Shown here: in pieces, positions 43,840 to 52,509 of the stretch | Layout of the letters: every line of letters starts with the position of its first letter | How positions within the stretch are numbered: position 1 is the stretch's first letter | Assembly: GCF_018304765.1 (NCBI RefSeq) | Contig: NZ_CP072642.1 | Location: forward strand, 2,199,819 to 2,263,818 | Direction of reading: 5' to 3' | DNA length: 64,000 nucleotides | From: Chloracidobacterium sp. N | GTDB lineage: Bacteria; Acidobacteriota; Blastocatellia; Chloracidobacteriales; Chloracidobacteriaceae | Made by a program: the position numbers and the translations under genes | Notes under the pieces: model-generated | What the model was told of the DNA's origin: nothing | Database searches by the model: none | What the model saw: only the letters and a program-made list of their open reading frames with translations

Positions 43840-44339
43840 CGCATGGAAGTTTCCGCCAACTCATCAACGCGGGCGGCGATTTCCGGTGAGAAGAGTTGCC
43901 CGTCCCGGAAGTCGGCTTTCGTAGCATAGACGAAGCGCGGGACAATCACGGCCCGAAAATCCAGCATCAGGCTGTTGGCCAGTCCAAGCACTGACATATA
44001 GCTCCGCTGTCCGCCGGCGGCGCAGAGAAAGGCCACGATCTTGCCCGCCCAGGCCGGGCCGGTAAGTTCGACAAGGTTCTTGGCCGCTGCATTCACATCG
44101 TAGTTGTAGATGGGAACGGCCAGCGTCACCACCCGCGCCTTGGCAATGAGTGCCGACAGGGCCGCCACGCCGGGGTCATCGTAGGCCGGCCCGCCATCGC
44201 AGAGCGGCAGAGGATAATCGCGCAAGTCCACGAATGCCACCTGTCCACCACGTTGGGCATAAGCCCCAGTCACCTGGCGGGCCAGAATCCGGCTGTGGCT
44301 GTCCGTACGCAGCGACGTGGCCAAAACGAGGTATTCCAT
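43824..44339 (-). CDS. NADPH-dependent FMN reductase-family protein
   Basis: A 171-residue flavodoxin-like protein. LVLATSLRTDSHSRILARQV is the FMN-phosphate loop, VDLRDYPLPLCDGG follows, then VVTLAVPIYNYDVNAAAKNLVEL and GKIVAFLCAAGGQRSYMSVLGLANSLM, typical of the NADPH-dependent FMN reductase/SsuE-like family. AAGGAG is eight bases before ATG 44339. Its place between rubrerythrin and dps suggests a role in oxidative stress (supplying reduced flavin or NAD(P)H-dependent reduction). Confidence 0.85.
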   Translation of the reverse strand: MEYLVLATSLRTDSHSRILARQVTGAYAQRGGQVAFVDLRDYPLPLCDGGPAYDDPGVAALSALIAKARVVTLAVPIYNYDVNAAAKNLVELTGPAWAGKIVAFLCAAGGQRSYMSVLGLANSLMLDFRAVIVPRFVYATKADFRDGQLFSPEIAARVDELAETSMRLRYV

Positions 44340-44434
44340 AAGTGGTGCTCCTTGGTGCCAGGACACGCGCCAGACGCCTCCGGGAACACCAGCCTGCGCC
44401 CGGGCGCGCGTCACCTGGCTGAGAAAATGAACGT

Positions 44435-44911
44435 TCAGCGTGCCGTCACTTTTTCCAGCGCCTCGGCATAACGTCTGGCATGGGCAGCCTCGACCCGTCC
44501 AAAGGCTTTGAACTGTTTGGCAGCCCGCTGGAGCATGGCTTTGAACCGCTCGGCATGCTCACGGGATTCAGCCCCCTGCTCGACGAATTCCGCCACGGCG
44601 GCAGACTCCCCTTCCTGCCGCGCTTCTTCGGCAAAGGTCGGGTACATCTGCTCGGTTTCGTACATTTCGCCTTCATAGGCGATTTGAAGCAGCTTCTCGA
44701 CGGTCATTTCCGACTCTGGATATATCAGTTGCAGGTGGGCAAAGGCGTGCCCGGTTTCTTCGTCGGCCGTACGCTCGAACAACTGGGCGACTTCCTCGTT
44801 GCCCAGCTTGCGGGCGAGCTGTCCGAAGTAGAAGTAGCGGCGGTTGGCCATGGCTTCACCGGCAAAGGCCGCCTGGAGGTTCTGCTGGGTTTTGGTCTGG
44901 GGTTGGTTCAT
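44435..44911 (-). CDS. Rubrerythrin (diiron domain only)
   Basis: A 158-residue diiron protein. The four-helix bundle starts LQAAFAGEAMANRRYFYFGQLARKLGNEEVAQLFERTADEETGHAFAHLQLIYPE and includes EGEMYETEQMYPTFAEEARQEGESAAVAEF; the E-xx-H diiron ligands (EETGH; EFVEQ; AESREHAERF) are visible. The C-terminal rubredoxin domain is absent, so it is a sulerythrin-like form reducing H2O2. AAGGAG precedes the ATG and a palindromic operator lies upstream. Confidence 0.92.
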   Translation of the reverse strand: MNQPQTKTQQNLQAAFAGEAMANRRYFYFGQLARKLGNEEVAQLFERTADEETGHAFAHLQLIYPESEMTVEKLLQIAYEGEMYETEQMYPTFAEEARQEGESAAVAEFVEQGAESREHAERFKAMLQRAAKQFKAFGRVEAAHARRYAEALEKVTAR

Positions 44912-44938
44912 GGTGTGGTCTCCTTTATGGACAGAATT

Positions 44939-44963
44939 CTGATTTAGATTTTGTCTAAATCAG
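44939..44963. promoter_or_regulatory. Perfect PerR/Fur-like operator between rubrerythrin and perR genes
   Basis: CTGATTTAGA-TTTTG-TCTAAATCAG is a perfect 10-5-10 inverted repeat about 30 bp upstream of the rubrerythrin start. A Fur-family gene (44978-45418) is immediately upstream on the same strand, so it is the natural candidate for binding. Confidence 0.85.
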
Positions 44964-44977
44964 TGGGTAAAAAAATT

Positions 44978-45418
44978 TCAGGCCCCGGCCGCCTGGCCCG
45001 ACTGGGCACAGTCCGCACACAGGCCACGCAAGGTCAGGTCGAAGCCCTCGATGACGTGCCGCCCCGGTAACGTGCACTGCGGCCACGGCCCGACCAACTC
45101 TGACTCAACATCCTCAACCCGTCCGCACTGACGGCAGACAAAGTGATGATGTGGCTCAAGGTTGGGATCGAAACGCATCACGCCCCCTTCGTGGATTTCC
45201 ATCAGATGCCCGTTTTCCCGAAGCCAGTTGAGCGTGTTATAGACCGTTGCCCGCGACGCCATGGGAAACCTGGCGTTGACGGCAGCCAGCACCTCTTCGG
45301 CCGTCGGATGGTGGGTGCACTGCTGCAAATACTCGACGATGGCCAGGCGCTGCGGCGTCAGCTTGAGGCCACGGGTGCGAATCAGGGCAATTACTTCTTG
45401 GGCCGTGAGTCGTTTCAT
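44978..45418 (-). CDS. Fur-family regulator, PerR-like
   Basis: A 146-residue Fur-family repressor. The winged helix is visible (GLKLTPQRLAIVEYLQQCTHHPTAEEVLAAVNARFPMASRATVYNTLNWLRENG), followed by the metal domain with EPHHHFVCRQCGRVEDVES and LCADC, giving two CxxC zinc pairs. The neighbouring rubrerythrin, flavin reductase and dps suggest peroxide sensing (PerR). I start at ATG 45418; the longer frame from 45469 would read through a strong promoter, so it is not used. Confidence 0.85.
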   Translation of the reverse strand: MKRLTAQEVIALIRTRGLKLTPQRLAIVEYLQQCTHHPTAEEVLAAVNARFPMASRATVYNTLNWLRENGHLMEIHEGGVMRFDPNLEPHHHFVCRQCGRVEDVESELVGPWPQCTLPGRHVIEGFDLTLRGLCADCAQSGQAAGA

Positions 45419-45428
45419 AACACTGGCT

Positions 45429-45457
45429 AGACTAAGTCCAAAAAAGGAATTTGTCAA
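45429..45457 (-). promoter_or_regulatory. perR promoter, near-leaderless
   Basis: TTGACA (45452-45457) and TAGTCT (45429-45434) are 17 bp apart on the minus strand. The expected start (about 45422) is only some four bases before the ATG at 45418, and no ribosome site is present, so the transcript may be leaderless. A partial TTAG/CTAG sequence overlaps the -10. Confidence 0.6.
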
Positions 45458-45465
45458 TACCCTTT

Positions 45466-47385
45466 TCACCGGCCCAGCGACCCGCCAGATTGCCGCTCGC
45501 TACGGTACCGCTCTATCTCACGTGGCGACACATTCACGACTTCCGCCTGGGACGGAGTGATGCCAGCCAGGGTGTCAAGCGTCATGGCAACCGGCTGCGC
45601 CTGCCCTTCGGCCTCAAAGCGCAGCGGCAACCACCCAAGCCAGGTGCGCCGGTAGCGGACGTGCAGCATGACCTGCTGATTGGGGGGGTCCAGCCGGACA
45701 CGGACACTTTCCACCTCCAGCTTCCGGGCGGCAAGCCGGGCTGCTGTCCGTTCGCGCAGGGTGGCCAGAGGCTGCTGCCGATCCCGGGCCAGCGCCGCCA
45801 GTTCTGCCCCCAGGCGGAAGTTTGCCTGGCGATAGAGGAGATACATCGCCAGGGCGTAGGTCAGCACCACCAAACCGACCAGCAGCATTCCCGTTTTCAT
45901 CCACGGCCAGGCTGCGGTCCGACGGATGGCCCACACCGGTTGCGACTCAAACGTGGGACTGGAGGAACGCACCGGCTCCGGGGCGGCTTTCAGAGCAACG
46001 CCCTTTGACGCACGGGCCGGGGCAGCCGCCGCCGCGGCTGCACTTTCCATAGCGGGGAGTGACGGCTCGGGTGCCCGGTCAACCGTTCCGGCAACCGGCG
46101 CAACCGCCTCGGGCCGAATAGAAGCCACCTCCGGTGGCGGCGGCGGTGCCGGGGCAGAAGGCGCTGGAGCCGAAAGCTTTTCCGTGGATGAACGCGCCTC
46201 GGCCGCCCGCATGGACTCAGGGCCGCTGTGGGCTTCCCCACGGTCGTGCACCGGCAACGGCACAACCGGCGTGGCGGGCAATTCTTCGGACGGAGGTCTC
46301 CCTCCCCGCGGGAGAAGCACCGGTGGCGCGACCGCCGCGGCCTGGCGAAGCTGGGCGCGAAAATCCAGGGCCGGATTCGATGCCGGTTCCTCCGTGTGCA
46401 GACATGGCGCGGGAGAGGACAGCGCGGCCTCAAACTCAAGGGCAAAGTCGAGCGCCGTCGCATGCCGGGCTGCCGGATTTTTGCTCAAGGCACGCATGAC
46501 GCAGAGTTCGACGGCTTCCGGCAAATCCGGGCGCAGGTCACGGAGCGGACGCGGCGCGGCAGTCACCTGCTGCATCATGACGGTGGTTGTGACCTTGCCC
46601 GGAAAGGGCACATTGCCGGTCAACAGTTCATAGACCAGCGTCCCCAGACTGTAGATGTCGGAACGGGCATCGAGCGGCTTGCCTTCACACTGCTCCGGCG
46701 ACATGTAGTGGGGCGTGCCCATGACACTGCCGGTTTCGGTCGTGAAGTCCGTGCCGACGGCGACGGCATCCATGAGTTTGGCAATCCCGAAGTCGAGGAC
46801 GCGCGGGATTTCCTCGCCATCCACGACTTCAATCATCACATTGTCCGGCTTGAGGTCACGGTGAATGATCCCCTTGCGGTGGGCGGCATGGACGGCCGAG
46901 CAGATCGGTTTCAGCCAGCCGACGAGCTTTTCCGGCGCCAGCGTTCCCTGCGCATTGAGAATACGGCGCAGGCTCCTGCCCTCGATGAAATCCATAACGA
47001 GGTAGGCCACGCCATCCGGCGTAAGGCCAAAGTCCGTCACAGAAACGATGTTGAAGTGCTTGAGGCGTCCGGCCATGGCGGCCTCGCGGCGGAAGCGGGC
47101 CAGCGCATCGTCATCCGAAACCAGGTCCAGGGACAGCACCTTGACGGCAACGGTGCGGTGGATGAGCAGGTGACGCGCCCGATAGACCGTACCGGACCCG
47201 CCGCGGCCAATCCGCTGCTCGATGCGGTATTTGCCATCCAGTGTCCGTCCCAGAAAGGGATCATTCTGGGAGGCTTCACGCGGGGCAGGGTCCGAAGTCA
47301 CATCCAATGGCAGGCGCATCGTCAAACCGGCCAGCAAAGCCGGCGGCACGGCCGACGCGCCGTGGGGAACAGAAGCGTCGCGCAT
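45466..47385 (-). CDS. Membrane-anchored Ser/Thr protein kinase
   Basis: A 639-residue Hanks-type kinase. The kinase domain (about 54-325) has GRGGSGTVY, Lys82, HRDLKPDN (175-182) and DFG (198-200), with SVMGTPHYMSPEQ as activation segment. A long Pro/Ala-rich linker (about 350-490) precedes one membrane helix (WPWMKTGMLLVGLVVLTYALAMYLLY) and a periplasmic domain with RVRLDPPNQQVMLHVRYRR. GAGGA is six bases before the ATG. It lies just downstream of the DUF2752 gene; targets are unknown. Confidence 0.95.
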   Translation of the reverse strand: MRDASVPHGASAVPPALLAGLTMRLPLDVTSDPAPREASQNDPFLGRTLDGKYRIEQRIGRGGSGTVYRARHLLIHRTVAVKVLSLDLVSDDDALARFRREAAMAGRLKHFNIVSVTDFGLTPDGVAYLVMDFIEGRSLRRILNAQGTLAPEKLVGWLKPICSAVHAAHRKGIIHRDLKPDNVMIEVVDGEEIPRVLDFGIAKLMDAVAVGTDFTTETGSVMGTPHYMSPEQCEGKPLDARSDIYSLGTLVYELLTGNVPFPGKVTTTVMMQQVTAAPRPLRDLRPDLPEAVELCVMRALSKNPAARHATALDFALEFEAALSSPAPCLHTEEPASNPALDFRAQLRQAAAVAPPVLLPRGGRPPSEELPATPVVPLPVHDRGEAHSGPESMRAAEARSSTEKLSAPAPSAPAPPPPPEVASIRPEAVAPVAGTVDRAPEPSLPAMESAAAAAAAPARASKGVALKAAPEPVRSSSPTFESQPVWAIRRTAAWPWMKTGMLLVGLVVLTYALAMYLLYRQANFRLGAELAALARDRQQPLATLRERTAARLAARKLEVESVRVRLDPPNQQVMLHVRYRRTWLGWLPLRFEAEGQAQPVAMTLDTLAGITPSQAEVVNVSPREIERYRSERQSGGSLGR

Positions 47386-47543
47386 GGCGAATCCTCAGAA
47401 GATGGTCGGGAAGAAGTCAACCTGGCTGAAACGAATGCCACGTCCGGGAAGGTGTTGAAAACTTCCTCAGAAAAGGATTCCCAAACCTTGAGGAACCGCA
47501 GGTTACACGCCCACGGCCACAAGTTCAACCCGGAATCCGGCCC

Positions 47544-47966
47544 CTACTGGAACCACAGCTTGAACAACCAACTGACGAGCATCCCCGTCACCACGACCAG
47601 CACCGTCAACAGCGGTGGGAACCAGGTCTCCACCCGGTTCACCCAGTCTCCCTTTCCCAGCAGGTGCAGCAGGGAACGCAGCCACCACCAGCCAAAGAGG
47701 GCAAACACGGCCGGCGAGAGCGGATGAAAACGCAGGGCGCGCTGCCACTCCCCCTTGGCCAAGGCACAGAAGGCACGGGTCAAACCACAGGTCGGACAGT
47801 CAATTCCGGTGGTGGACTTCAGCGTGCAGAGCACCACCGTCGGCACATCCGGCGGGCGATACCAGAAGCTGACCAGAAAGACGAGCGTCGTCAGGACAAA
47901 TCCCGACAAATATGCCATGATGGCAATTTGGTCAGAAGCCTTGGGTGTATCAGGTGTGGGACGCAT
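47544..47966 (-). CDS. DUF2752 membrane protein
   Basis: A 140-residue inner-membrane protein of the DUF2752 family. Three helices are visible (YLSGFVLTTLVFLVSFW; AVFALFGWWWLRSLLHLLG; FPPLLTVLVVVTGMLVSWLF), with the family signature STTGIDCPTCGLTRAFCALAKGEWQRAL, including the CPxCGLTR motif. Function is unknown. Its ATG overlaps that of the divergent TMTC gene (CATG at 47964-47967); M17 at 47918 is a plausible alternative start. Confidence 0.75.
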   Translation of the reverse strand: MRPTPDTPKASDQIAIMAYLSGFVLTTLVFLVSFWYRPPDVPTVVLCTLKSTTGIDCPTCGLTRAFCALAKGEWQRALRFHPLSPAVFALFGWWWLRSLLHLLGKGDWVNRVETWFPPLLTVLVVVTGMLVSWLFKLWFQ

Positions 47967-49956
47967 GTCCGAAAGCCATCAGATACGGGATGCCGGAATA
48001 CCGCTTTCTCCCGGATTGGAAACCCCGTCAGCCACGTTGCCAACCGCCACACCGGGGCTGGCGCGACGTACCGCCTGCCTCGTCATCGCCCTGGTGGTCA
48101 CGATTGGCTATGCCAACAGCCTCAACTGCGGGTTTGCGCAGGATGATGTGTATGTCACATTCAACCGCACCCTTCGTGATTTGCTACACATCTACCGCGC
48201 ATTTGCCCAGCCCTACTGGGGAACGGGTTATGAAGAACTGGCCACCTACCGGCCGGTGGTCAACATCAGCCTGGCGCTCAACTACGCCGTTCACGGATTT
48301 CACCCCCTTGGTTATCACTTCGTCAACCTGGTGCTCCACGCCTTCAACTGTTGCCTGCTGTATGGTCTGGTTTACGCCTACACCCGCTGGAGCCAGCTCG
48401 CCCTGTTTACGGCGCTGCTGTTTGCCGCCCATCCGGTGCACGTCGAAGCCGTCACACAGGTGGTGGGGCGCACCGAGTTGCTGGCGGCCGGATTTGGTTT
48501 TCTAAGCTGGCATGCCTACCTGCGCATCGGCGAAGGACGGCACTGGCGCTGGCTGGCCTGGGCCGCCTTTGCCGGTGGGATGTACGCCAAGGAAAGCGCC
48601 CTGACCCTCATCGGCGTCATCGGCTTGGCCGAACTGTGCGCCGGACGCCTGCGCACCCGGCAGGAGTGGCAACGCGCGGCACTCGATGCCACAGGGTATC
48701 TGGTCGTCGCGGCGAGCTACATCCTCATCCGCCGCCTCGTCAACGGGCAGTTCGGCGTCCACGGCGACCAAACCTTCTTTCACGGCGATCCGTGGCACAC
48801 CCGCTTTCTGACCATGGCGCAGGGCATGGTGGAATACTTCCGCCTGCTGGTGTTTCCCTACAGGCTCTGTGCTTTCTACGACTTCAGCTTCTTCCCGAAA
48901 GTTTCGACGCTCACCCCCCGCGTGGCGGCGTCACTGCTGTTGGTGGCAGCGGTCATCGGGGTTGGTCTCCGGGCCTGGCGGCGGCAACCGCTCGTCGCGT
49001 TTGCCATCCTGATGTTTTTTGTCTCGGTGTCGCTGGTCTCCAACATCGTTGTCCCAACGGGTATCGTCATTGCCGAACGGGTCCTCTATGTGCCATCGGT
49101 TTCCATCTGTCTTCTCGGTGGGCTTGGATTGGCAACGCTCTACCGGCAGTCACGGGGTGGACGCTACGCGGCCGTCGGGCTTTGCGTCATCATTCTGGGA
49201 CTGATGTCCTGGCGAACCATCACCCGCAACCCCGACTGGACAGACAATGAAGCCTACGGTCGGGCGCTGGTACGGGATGCCCCCGGCAACCCCAAAGGCT
49301 GGCTGGCCATGGCCAAAGTCCATGAAGAGGCTGGTGACCTGGCGGCGGCGGAAGCGGCGCTTCAGCACGCCATTGCGATTGGTGCTCACCGTGCGGCCCC
49401 GCGTACGGCCTTGGGACAGCTCTACCTGCGCCAGGGACGGCTGGCAGAAGCCGAGGCATTGTTCCGGGCGGCTATCGCCGGTAATCCCCTTGGCTGGCAA
49501 GCCTACTATGCCCTCGCCAACCTGCTGGCCCGACAGGGGCGCACGGCAGAAGCCCTCCAGTGGTACGAAGCCGGGAAACGGCAGTATGTGCCTTCCGCCG
49601 AGGTTCTGGCCGGAACGGCCGCCAGTTTCTACCGGGGCGGTCAGTACCCGGAAGCCCGCCGTATTTACGAAGACGCCCTGCGCCGTGATCCCCTTCTGGC
49701 ACAGGCCTGGGCCGGATATGGCACAACCCTGCTCCGCCTCCATCAACTGGATGACGCGCGGAGGGCCCTGGAGCAGGCCGTTGTCCTCGACCCCAACCTG
49801 GCCGATGGCTGGATGAACCTGGGGAGTGTGGCTGGCGAACAGGGTGACTACCCGACGGCCCGGCGGGCCTTTGCTGAAGCCCTCAAACTGGACTCGGCCT
49901 CAGCAGAAGCCTATGCCAATCTTCGGTTGGCAACCAGCTTGGCCTTTTCTCAGTAG
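47965..49956 (+). CDS. TMTC-like membrane glycosyltransferase with TPRs
   Basis: A 663-residue protein with about ten membrane helices in its first ~420 residues (LVIALVVTIGYANSLNCGF, ALFTALLFAAHPVHVEAVTQVVGRTELLAAGFGFLSWHAYL, FAILMFFVSVSLVSNIVVPTG and others). FAQDDVYVT and HPVHVEAV match the DUF1736/TMTC and PMT-like GT-C fold (Asp-Asp near the first loop). It ends in six or so TPRs (GNPKGWLAMAKVHEEAGDLAAAEAALQHAIA onward). AGGTG precedes the ATG. Sugar donor and acceptor are unknown. Confidence 0.82.
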   Translation: MSESHQIRDAGIPLSPGLETPSATLPTATPGLARRTACLVIALVVTIGYANSLNCGFAQDDVYVTFNRTLRDLLHIYRAFAQPYWGTGYEELATYRPVVNISLALNYAVHGFHPLGYHFVNLVLHAFNCCLLYGLVYAYTRWSQLALFTALLFAAHPVHVEAVTQVVGRTELLAAGFGFLSWHAYLRIGEGRHWRWLAWAAFAGGMYAKESALTLIGVIGLAELCAGRLRTRQEWQRAALDATGYLVVAASYILIRRLVNGQFGVHGDQTFFHGDPWHTRFLTMAQGMVEYFRLLVFPYRLCAFYDFSFFPKVSTLTPRVAASLLLVAAVIGVGLRAWRRQPLVAFAILMFFVSVSLVSNIVVPTGIVIAERVLYVPSVSICLLGGLGLATLYRQSRGGRYAAVGLCVIILGLMSWRTITRNPDWTDNEAYGRALVRDAPGNPKGWLAMAKVHEEAGDLAAAEAALQHAIAIGAHRAAPRTALGQLYLRQGRLAEAEALFRAAIAGNPLGWQAYYALANLLARQGRTAEALQWYEAGKRQYVPSAEVLAGTAASFYRGGQYPEARRIYEDALRRDPLLAQAWAGYGTTLLRLHQLDDARRALEQAVVLDPNLADGWMNLGSVAGEQGDYPTARRAFAEALKLDSASAEAYANLRLATSLAFSQ

Positions 49957-50094
49957 GCCGGACGGTGCACAATCACCACACCCGCACGGTCAGGCTTGGG
50001 GGGTTGACTTGCATCGTCCAGACCCGCAGCACAACGTCTTCTACATAGAAGCCAGGTCGCCGAACGTAACACCATCCTGGCAGTTGATGGAGCG

Positions 50095-50718
50095 ATGACC
50101 ACTTCAAACAATCTGGCTCAGAGCACATCCGCGACAAACCTTGACTTGGCACGGCAGGCCTTTCAGCAGGGCAACTATGAAGAAGCCCTGATGCACATCT
50201 ATGCCGCGTTATGGAACAACACGCCTGATCCCAATGTGCACCTGCTTCTGTGGGATGTCCTTGAAGCCCAGCGGCTGGAACGAAGCCGGGTCAAACTGCT
50301 GCGCAAAGCCATCGAGGAAGTGGCGTTTTCACGCAAGCCCAAAGCCCCTCTGCCGGTCATCGAACCCGATCCCGATCCGAACGGAAAGCGACGGGCGCCG
50401 CGCTTTCCGGTCTCGCATCCGGTGATCCTCGTCGCCAATGATCCCCGGCGCACACTCTGGGCGGAACTGGCCGTGGTCGAAGTCACGAGTCTGGTGGGTG
50501 CGCGGCTGCGTGTGGCTACGGAGTTTATGGCGGGCGAACACATTCACCTGTTTGGCACCCGGGGCGACGCCCAGGAGGCGATTGAAGCTGTCATCCGCAA
50601 CATTCGCCCCGATGAGGAGGAAGAAGGGCGTTTCCTCGCCGGCGTCGAGTTTCTGACGCCCGCCGGCCACTGGCTGCTCCCCAACCAAAACCAGGCTGAA
50701 ACCGCAGACGCTTCCTGA
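50095..50718 (+). CDS. PilZ-like domain protein with TPR-like N-terminus
   Basis: A 207-residue protein. The N-terminus has a TPR-like helix pair (LDLARQAFQQGNYEEALMHIYAALWNNTPDPNVHLLLWDVLEAQ). The C-terminal part resembles PilZ: KRRAPRFPVSHPVILVAND (the RxxxR c-di-GMP motif) and EVTSLVGARLRVATEF plus GVEFLTPAGHWLL (a degenerate D/NxSxxG). It may bind cyclic-di-GMP, but residues are partly altered so this is tentative. Confidence 0.55.
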   Translation: MTTSNNLAQSTSATNLDLARQAFQQGNYEEALMHIYAALWNNTPDPNVHLLLWDVLEAQRLERSRVKLLRKAIEEVAFSRKPKAPLPVIEPDPDPNGKRRAPRFPVSHPVILVANDPRRTLWAELAVVEVTSLVGARLRVATEFMAGEHIHLFGTRGDAQEAIEAVIRNIRPDEEEEGRFLAGVEFLTPAGHWLLPNQNQAETADAS

Positions 50719-50774
50719 ACGCTGACGACCCTGTTTCGCAGTGGTGGCCAGCGCCGGTCAACGACTTCCGTCCA

Positions 50775-51929
50775 TCACCGTTGGGCGCGGCGGCCGGCGC
50801 GCAGGAGCGGGTGGGCGGTGTAGCTCGTCGGGAAGTTGTTCCCCAACTGAAAATGGCGCTTGATGGTGGCCGCCGGGTCGAAGTACCACTCACCGAGTGG
50901 GCGCTGTCGCTCATTGCGGTCAAACCATCCCCAGGGGGGACGGGCCATGTTGCGGCCGCCGTTGACGCCCAGGAACGCCGAACCCAACACGCCCAACCAG
51001 ATCGCCCGACGCTTTCCGGCCACGGTGATATGGCGTGTGCCGTAGTTGAACTGCTCGCCGTAGGTTTCGTTGCGTCCATCCTGCGCACGCGCCCACAGCG
51101 TGGTCTCCAGCGGCACGAGGGCATAACCCAGCCGGCGCGGTGGTTCACCATCACCGGGAACATCCGCCTGTCCTGTGTACTCATAGCGCACGACGCCTTT
51201 GACTGCGGCGCGAAGCTGGCGCTGGCTGCCCCGGTACGCCTCGATGCCATGCCCGCGTGGCTCGATAAACAGCAAGGGCCGCTGCCCTTCGAGGCGGATT
51301 GAGTTCGAGGACTGCCCGGTACCGGGGGTGTAACGGAGAAACTTGTTGTGGGCCAGCGACTCCACAAAGACCACCTGCTCCCCCGCCCGTCCGGCCCGGG
51401 ACTTGGCCACGACGACGAGACAGCCTTCGAGGTCGTTTTCGTGGGCCAGCACCAGATCATCCACCACGCCGGTGGGGTCGTACTTCCGCCCGTAGCGCGC
51501 CCCCAGACGCATGAGATCACTCATCACCACGCCCCGGCGGTTACCCCCCTTCCAGTCGCGGGGATGAAAGACGGCATAGTGGATGAAGTAGTGGGTCGCC
51601 GTTTCGCAAACCGAAAAATAGACCCACGCCGCCAGCGGAAAGCGTGGGTCGTCAGCATTCTGCCAGTTGTTGTCGCCGCGCCAGTCACCATCGAAATCAA
51701 AGTTGGTGATGTAGTCGAAACGCGGCGTCTGACCCAGCCCCTGGTAGAAAACCGGCGCATAACGGGCGGCCAACGCCAGATCGGCGTCAAAGCCCGGCGA
51801 CTGGGCGTAGCCAAGAACAGACGACGCAGCCAACAGAACCCAAGTCAACCAGCAGAAGTCAACCAGCAGACCAGCCAGCCTGTTGCCCACCGAAGCCAAC
51901 CTTGTGCACTGCGGGTTGGCATGAAACAT
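50775..51929 (-). CDS. Exported protein of unknown function (Vps62-like)
   Basis: A 384-residue protein with an N-terminal membrane/signal segment (LLVDFCWLTWVLLAASSVLGYAQS). The mature part starts AARYAPVFYQGLGQTPRFDYITNFDFDGDWRGDNNWQN and continues WVYFSVCETATHYFIHYAVFHPRDWKGG, which resembles Vps62/DUF946-type proteins, and ends near the WYFDPAATIKRHFQLGNNFPTSYT segment. Its ATG shares one base with the TGA of rpsT (TGATG), so translation should be coupled. Unrecognised beyond this. Confidence 0.6.
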   Translation of the reverse strand: MFHANPQCTRLASVGNRLAGLLVDFCWLTWVLLAASSVLGYAQSPGFDADLALAARYAPVFYQGLGQTPRFDYITNFDFDGDWRGDNNWQNADDPRFPLAAWVYFSVCETATHYFIHYAVFHPRDWKGGNRRGVVMSDLMRLGARYGRKYDPTGVVDDLVLAHENDLEGCLVVVAKSRAGRAGEQVVFVESLAHNKFLRYTPGTGQSSNSIRLEGQRPLLFIEPRGHGIEAYRGSQRQLRAAVKGVVRYEYTGQADVPGDGEPPRRLGYALVPLETTLWARAQDGRNETYGEQFNYGTRHITVAGKRRAIWLGVLGSAFLGVNGGRNMARPPWGWFDRNERQRPLGEWYFDPAATIKRHFQLGNNFPTSYTAHPLLRAGRRAQR

Positions 51930-52294
51930 CAGGCACTGGGCGTTGACGAGGCCGTACCGCCGGCTTTGTGCTGGTTCAGTACGGTTGTGATCCGATGCCA
52001 GAGGCGGGATTTGTACCGGGCCGCCGTGTTGCGGTGAATGATGCCTTTCTGCACCGACTTATCAATGACCGAGATGGCATCCAGATACACTTTCTGAAGC
52101 CCCGTCGCCGTCTTCCGCTTGACGCCCGAAAGCTTCTTCGGTTCGACCAGCGCGAGGTCTTCAGCCGTTGGTTTTCTCAGGGCAGCGCGAAGTTTTTTGA
52201 TAAAGGTACGCAAGCGGCTGCGGTTGCGACGATTGACGGCGTTGCGCCGCTCGGTCTGGCGGACCCGTTTGATGGCGGAAGCCTTGTTCGGCAT
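51929..52294 (-). CDS. rpsT: Ribosomal protein S20
   Basis: Small-subunit protein, 121 aa. MPNKASAIKRVRQTERRNAVNRRNRSRLRTFIKKLRAALRK is the S20 N-terminus, and KVYLDAISVIDKSVQKGIIHRNTAARYKSRLWHRI its second half. An inserted loop (about residues 42-65) and a short tail make it longer than the usual ~87. A near-consensus promoter lies upstream. It overlaps the downstream gene at one base. Confidence 0.95.
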   Translation of the reverse strand: MPNKASAIKRVRQTERRNAVNRRNRSRLRTFIKKLRAALRKPTAEDLALVEPKKLSGVKRKTATGLQKVYLDAISVIDKSVQKGIIHRNTAARYKSRLWHRITTVLNQHKAGGTASSTPSA

Positions 52295-52344
52295 GTGGCT
52301 TGATGTGTCTCCTTCGTAAAACGCTGGCTCAAAGCAAGTCGCTT

Positions 52345-52373
52345 AGGATAAGGACTCAGCCTCTTTCCGTCAA
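52345..52373 (-). promoter_or_regulatory. rpsT promoter
   Basis: TTGACG (52368-52373, minus strand) and TATCCT (52345-52350) are 17 bp apart, about 50 bp before the rpsT ATG. The match to sigma70 consensus is good (5/6 and 4/6). Confidence 0.65.
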
Positions 52374-52509
52374 CGTTCACCGCATGACGGGCTGGCAAAA
52401 ATTTTCCCTGACGGAAACGCCCACGGCGCTGACGCTTGCCAGGTGCATCGGCAGGCCGGTATGGTTGCTCCCACGATTCAAACAATAATTTTCCTTGATT
52501 GGATGCGCC

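Noticed and set aside
44978-45469. A longer PerR start at 45469
   Set aside because: It would run through a strong TTGACA-N17-TAGTCT promoter; the start at 45418 is better.
46228-47727. A 499-codon plus-strand open frame
   Set aside because: Antisense to the second Ser/Thr kinase, an effect of high GC at third codon positions.
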